Origin: Dimargaris cristalligena
Lineage: Eukaryota; Kickxellomycota; Dimargaritomycetes; Dimargaritales; Dimargaritaceae
DNA: 40,019 nt
NCBI GenBank assembly: GCA_027576995.1
Contig: JANBQC010000236.1
Location: 1-40,019, forward strand
Direction: 5' to 3'
In this document: in pieces, positions 35,601-40,019 of the stretch
Layout of the letters: each line of letters opens with the position of its first letter
How positions within the stretch are numbered: position 1 is the first letter of the stretch
Translations under genes and position numbers: made by a program
The notes under the pieces: generated by a model
What the model saw: the letters and a program-made list of their open reading frames with translations, nothing else
What the model was told of the DNA's origin: nothing
The model's database searches: none

Positions 35601-35608
35601 TTGGTTAA
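32603..35608 (+). CDS. Four-finger C2H2 transcription factor with a long Pro/Ser-rich tail
   Basis: Two exons, 32603-32958 and 34171-35608, joined in phase 2, giving 597 residues. Four tandem fingers of identical C-x4-C-x12-H-x3-H spacing: C21/C26/H39/H43, C51/C56/H69/H73, C81/C86/H99/H103 and C111/C116/H129/H133. Finger 4 is completed only by splicing. Exon 1 ends ...SCNK plus TG, and exon 2 supplies T, then FWRKSTLIKHYRLH, giving Cys119 and the exact histidine spacing. TGEKP-like linkers (TNDRPF, TGERPH, VGKRSY) join the fingers. Helices RRSDLARH, QRSALTVH and DSSSLARH resemble a widespread fungal C2H2 type. By the usual code finger 1 (Arg, Asp, Arg) should prefer GCG, which is inference. 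Residues 134-597 look disordered, dominated by Pro, Ser, Gly and Thr with a short Gln run (about 164-167), as in activation domains. The protein is presumably nuclear. I cannot assign an ortholog or target genes. Only about 18 residues precede the first finger, so a missed upstream coding exon is possible. Confidence 0.9.
32959..34170 (+). other. 1.2-kb intron inside zinc finger 4
   Basis: Donor TG|GTAGGT at 32959, acceptor TTGTTTTAG ending at 34170, 1212 bases. It holds a CT tract (33127-33142), a hairpin CTTGGTCA-TTT-TGACCAAG (33162-33180) and short frames on both strands without motifs. A second acceptor (CCTCAG ending at 33146) keeps the frame for only a few codons before a stop and would leave finger 4 without histidines. 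It could be a decoy or an alternative site. Confidence 0.8.
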
Positions 35609-38600
35609 TCCAGCTGAGATCGCCCACACTAGGATAGAAAGGAAAGGGAAGGTGGGATAGAGTGGGGACGTAAATGGCCGACCAGACAATGGTGTATATT
35701 GCTTTCTAGGATGGCATGATGTCTAGAGGTTTATACACTTTCTAATGACACTCAATTGTCTAATTGACCATTTCCAATGATCCTATACCCACTCGGTGGG
35801 CCCCTTTTAGGGTTATACCTTCATGGGCCCTATTGTTCCGTTCAATTCAACCGCCAGGCTTGCGCCCAACTCCCTGACGGGTACTTCATGCCCGTATTCA
35901 TCTACCCCCCCCCTCACGTTTGCATATATCACACTCATTATATTCAGTTGTTCACCCCTTTCATACCATTCGCTTCGATTAGTAGAAACGTTAGGTTCTT
36001 CCCCCGGCTGCCACTGGCCTTAACACTTTTTACCATCCTCATCTGCCTTTTTGTTTCCGTGTCGATTTAACTTACGCATTCAAAATGTACCATAGTTCAA
36101 TAGTATTACGATCCCCCCATTTTTTAAATATGTGATAAATATTCTTTATCCAATAAATGATTGACCAGTTGGCATAGTGTAATTATTTGTTGGGTTGGGC
36201 AGTCGTCGTCTATCATACACAGGCGCTGAACCCGACCATTAGAGTCCATGAAAACAACCCCAATATTTAGTGGTACATGTGATAACTATTTCCACTAGAA
36301 ATATACAGTGGTGCCAATCCGCGGAATTTTTGATGTTGCAATACCAACAAAAAGGTGTCAATTAGGAGTGAATACGCCTCGGAAAGCGATCCCTGTGCGC
36401 TGGGGAGGGGGTACACTCGATTGATCTACCATTTAGTAATATCAATTTTGAAACCATTGTATAGAGGGGTGACATATCACTCCACCAGTGTATCCTTCAC
36501 TAGTATAAAAATGGCGGTCAGACTTGGGGTGTTGTACGGTTGATCCCCAGGCGTCTGGAACCCTTTTTATCTATGGGCCAGGAAATTAGAATGTCGACCC
36601 AGATGGGCCAATCTGCCCTGAAGTATAGCGTGCCACGAGGTATATAATATAGCGTACGTGATGCCGTTGGTGATTTTTTTAATTTTTTTTTTAAAAAAAA
36701 CAGTTTATCTTGCTAGCCCAGTGGATAGACACATTTTTGAAACCACTAAGATTCATTCAATTATTTTTTATTAAAGGGATATATGGACTGGCCCTTCCCT
36801 AATATTAATGACCCTAGTAAAACACACCATTGAACATCCGGTTAATGGGGCACTCTTAACACCATCTGTTACCCGTATTAAGGTATAGTGGTTGTGGTGG
36901 ATATAAGAGATATAAACCACAGCGGCTGTGAAAACACACGCGCGCGATGGTATTGGCCAAGTTAGGGAGTATATTCCAGTTGACATAAATGGCCGGAACA
37001 ACTTACCTTCTTCTCTGATCTTTCTTGCTTATACTAATTCGAAATAGTGGATTGTCCTTCTTTCGGATTAATAAGGGAATGAATGACCGACTCACACTGG
37101 GCGCTCGAGCCAAACGTAAAGAAAATGTCGTATTCACATCATTATGTGGGACGATCCTAGTATTTTGGGCTTAAAGTGTTCATGGCATTGGAAATGGCGC
37201 TCAAGGCTGGGGGTATAGCAAATGCGAGGATTCAACTACATGGCCGCTCAATTGGTACCAAGTATATAGTAATACAGTAGACTGGCTCCATTTAGAATAG
37301 TAATGCATAGGTCAGGCAGTGAAGAAAGCGGGGGGGAGGATATAGTGAATATTCCTTAATAAGCGCTTTGGCAGTTCTTAATATACTAGCTCGGGGAGTA
37401 TGAAAAAGCGAAACGATAGCATTGCTTTTTCGAAATGGCATCCCGGAGCCAGAGTGTTTATCGACTGGTTTGGATGGAGCGGATTGAGTTTTGACTGGTA
37501 ATACCCATCACCCAGCTGATGACACAGCCTTTGAACGCTGAATTACTAAATAAGTCGGTTGGTGGGTGTACACTTTGAGCGGCCTAGATAGTATCCATAC
37601 ACCAGCGGAAATGGGAAGTGGGGAAGCACTTCATCAGCTATTCTATTTTTAGTCTTCGCCTTTCTGATGAGCGTATTTAAACCAGTTTGGCTAGCGGACC
37701 AGCGATAGTTGGAACAGCCCATAAGCCCCCTTTTCGGCACTAGCTTTTATTCTAAAAACAAAACACTGCCCTTTAACTAACGTTGACTTTCAGGGCGGGA
37801 TGTGGTTTGGTCATATTGAGGGATACCAGTTTTGAGGGGTTTGGTTATGATTCCCACCTTGGTCACCCACCGCTTCATCTGCTTAGATTAACAAGCCATG
37901 GGAAGCACCTGAGGTACAATTGTAGAAGGTCTGTTTGTATTAGCATCGTCTGAAGCAAAGAAATGGTGTCCCCTGCACCAGCAATCGACAAAACTGATAC
38001 TGAGGTGCATGTAAAAATAAACCATGGCCACGGCCACTCCCACTAAAGCCGGCCGTCTTAGACACAGGTGGCCATGCTTTAGGAGTGCTTTATTGTTCGG
38101 ACCAGAACTGCGATTACCACTTTCCATGATTTATCTATCCCTGTGGCAAAATCAAGTAAAATAGCAGTCCCAAACAACAAAGATAAGCTGTTAGCCGAGA
38201 TAAAAATAGTCTGGGAATCGGGAAAGGCTTACCATTCCCTACCTTATGAATGCGGTATTAACAATGGTATTGAGCTATTTAATAGGCCGCAGGCGACTCC
38301 GTCCTAGTCAGAGTATGAGGGGTGTGTATTGGCAGCTTCCTTATCCACTATACTTTGTTCAACCAAAATTCACTTGGTGATTTTTTTTTTCACCTTCAAA
38401 ATTACTTTTAATAGTACTATGTACATTCCGAAATGTATTAGCAGGCGCGGGGTAAGTATGGTCAGCCTTATACTCCCCAGTGTTAGCCCAAACGTGCCCG
38501 ATTACTGATAAATTAAGCGTATATGTGAGTGGTCGAACCATTCTACAGCTCGATCACATACATAAATATACCACTGCGGATGAAGGTGCTAACAGGTGTC

Positions 38601-39507
38601 CAGAGGCGTTTCCCTGACACTGGCGCAATCCACTTCCCACCGCTCTATTTTTGGCGGGACCGTGGTTAACACTGGGAACTCCCCACAATCGCGATGTCCG
38701 CTATGGGCAGTACCGGTGTTCGTGGACAGCTGGACCTTGGGAATTGAAAACGTCCAATGATGTTGCCGTAGTAGTAGCCCATACGATCCCAGAAGGGCAG
38801 CCGATCCCCTCTCCTTAAGATGCCCCATTCGCAGTCCAGTAAAAATAGCTCAACCTGACCCAATCCCATTTGAGGTGTTTAGGAAAGCCGAGAAGTAAAT
38901 GCCGCTCTCTCCCGTGTTTGCTCTATATGGGTTTAACGGCACACCTGCTTAATTGGGGATTGATTGTTTGGTGTGAATCCGCGTGACTGATATTTAGATT
39001 ATTTTTAGGTCAGAGAACTCCGGCAGGGCCGCCTACTATGCAAGGCTAATGGGCCAACAGGACTCCAGTTCACGGCTAAATCGTCCCATCTCGTATATAC
39101 GGTCTGGCAGTTGTATGGAAGTTAAACCATAATCAGACATTGGTTCCGCAGATGATCGTTCCAGAGTCTGGCTGTATTTAATTTTAATAATACCGACATT
39201 GGCTGGGAAACCAACTAGGCAAGTATTCGGTCGGCTATGAGGTAACCGGGTTTCCGTGTGACTAGATTCGAGGGTTTTCTTACCCAGCGGTATCTAATTT
39301 TAGAACCTAGATCATATTAAACCTGGGTAGGCGGGAATCCGTAGGCTAGATGTCTAAATAATTCACTCACAGAAGGTATGCCGAGGGAAACATGCCCGTC
39401 GAGTAGTTCATTGCTCTACTCTATTACTATTGGGTACACCGACTTTACGGGCACTGGTGTATCGGTAGTTCTCTTGGACTGGAGTGGATAATACACGGAC
39501 ACTTCTG
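35609..39507. other. Non-coding region between the C2H2 gene and the secreted-protein gene
   Basis: No supportable gene. The first part, CT-rich to about 36.1 kb, is probably C2H2 3' UTR, with an AATAAA at 36152-36157. A T-run facing an A-run (about 36683-36700) forms a perfect A/T palindrome, and a T10 run lies at 38381-38390. A minus-strand donor-like AAG|GTAAGTTG lies near 37013, but no coding exon was found with it. Frames are under 100 residues and unremarkable. Confidence 0.5.
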
Positions 39508-39657
39508 TATAAATAGGCCAGCCCCGGCCCCTCCAAGAAACCCATCATCACTCACTTCAACCGCCTACCGATTCAATTTCCTCCACCCCAAACACCTTTT
39601 CTCTTTTCAACTCCCTACCCCCTACCCCCTCCAGCCCCCCGCCCCACAATCATCACC
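39508..39657 (+). promoter_or_regulatory. TATA box and CT-rich leader of the secreted-protein gene
   Basis: TATAAATA at 39508-39515 is followed by about 140 bases that are rich in C, T and A with almost no G, contain no ATG, and end in CAATCATCACCATG. This is the typical arrangement of a strongly expressed fungal gene, with transcription likely starting around 39540-39550. Confidence 0.6.
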
Positions 39658-39999
39658 ATGAAGCTCTCCACCACCGCCGCCACCGTCTTCGTCTTTGGCC
39701 TCGCCTGCCTCCAGGCCCTGGCCGCTCCCCAGGACGACAGCAGCGCCAAAATCAAGGGCAAGGATGAGCAAGCCCCCAAGTCCGACAGCGTGCCCGATGC
39801 CATCGCTGCGGCCAAGACCGTCCCAGATCAGTTCTACTCCAGCTACTTCTCAACCTGTGTCAGCGGCACCATGCGCTGCGACCGCTGGAACCGTTCCATC
39901 TTCTACGTGTGTGACAACAGCTACCCCGTCCGCTTCTCCTGCGGCCCCGGCACCGCCTGCAAGCAGAATGGCGACTACATCTACTGTGGCTGGCCTTAA
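39658..39999 (+). CDS. Small secreted cysteine-rich protein, CBM19-like chitin-binding
   Basis: One exon of 113 residues. Residues 1 to about 22 are a clear signal peptide: Lys2, a hydrophobic core, and an ALA-A cleavage area before PQDD. A charged, flexible spacer follows (about 24-56), then a C-terminal module with six cysteines: C67, C74, C85, C95, C101 and C110. The pattern C-x6-C-x10-C-x9-C-x5-C-x8-C, with FYVCDN, CGPGTAC and a final YCGW, fits the family 19 carbohydrate-binding module known from the C-terminus of yeast chitinase, which binds chitin. No catalytic domain is present, so it may coat or shield chitin, anchor in the cell wall, or act as a secreted effector; which of these cannot be told. 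Codon use is strongly C-ending, suggesting high expression, and the TATA box agrees. The family call is from the cysteine pattern alone. Confidence 0.85.
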   Translation: MKLSTTAATVFVFGLACLQALAAPQDDSSAKIKGKDEQAPKSDSVPDAIAAAKTVPDQFYSSYFSTCVSGTMRCDRWNRSIFYVCDNSYPVRFSCGPGTACKQNGDYIYCGWP

Positions 40000-40019
40000 A
40001 TCCCGACCCGCCGGTCTGG

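Noticed and set aside
34214..35608. Separate proline-rich gene starting at the ATG at 34214
   Set aside because: The frame continues upstream to an acceptor at 34170 and encodes the missing half of zinc finger 4.
1..40019. tRNA, rRNA, snRNA, riboswitch or CRISPR features
   Set aside because: B-box-like strings, snRNA signature strings and regular spaced repeats were looked for by eye and none was convincing. A covariance-model scan would be decisive.

Overview
The window looks like nuclear DNA of a fungus. Genes are widely spaced and have introns with GT...AG ends. Coding regions are GC-rich and C-ending in codon use, and lie in AT-richer DNA full of TA, CT and CA tracts. The recognisable products (HAP5 with a fungal-type domain, PET112/GatB, MIC19, a fungal-style C2H2 regulator and a CBM19-like secreted chitin-binding protein) all fit a fungus. 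The Ser-, Pro- and Thr-rich linkers and the sparse layout suggest an early-diverging lineage, possibly Kickxellomycotina or Dimargaritales, but that placement is a guess.

Layout. 1-1852: non-coding. 1853-4711 (minus): a divergent ABC half-transporter. 4712-8151: intergenic, with a diverged tandem duplication near 5.4-5.8 kb and a long ATG-free pyrimidine-rich leader that ends at the HAP5 start. 8152-9663: HAP5. 10425-12537: PET112/GatB in two exons. 13087-14078: MIC19 in three exons. 14079-32602: about 18.5 kb with no gene I can support. It is purine-leaning on the plus strand on its left side and pyrimidine-rich from about 26.7 kb, and holds an orphan pair of CCAAT/TATAAATA modules near 27.5 kb. 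32603-35608: a four-finger C2H2 factor in two exons separated by a 1.2-kb intron. 35609-39507: non-coding. 39658-39999: a small secreted cysteine-rich protein with a clear TATA box and CT-rich leader.

How the genes relate. HAP5, PET112 and MIC19 lie head to tail on one strand within 6 kb. In other fungi they are, respectively, a subunit of the CCAAT-binding factor that controls respiratory genes, a mitochondrial tRNA-dependent amidotransferase subunit, and a crista-junction protein. The ABC protein next door has an Atm1/ABCB-like nucleotide-binding domain. This is a mitochondria-themed neighbourhood, though with four genes it could be coincidence. The C2H2 factor and the chitin-binding protein show no obvious link to that group.

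Three gene models (PET112, MIC19 and the C2H2 factor) were rebuilt by joining exons across introns on the basis of frame, splice sites and restored protein motifs. A plain ORF reading truncates all three. No tRNA, rRNA, snRNA, CRISPR array or intact transposon was recognised.
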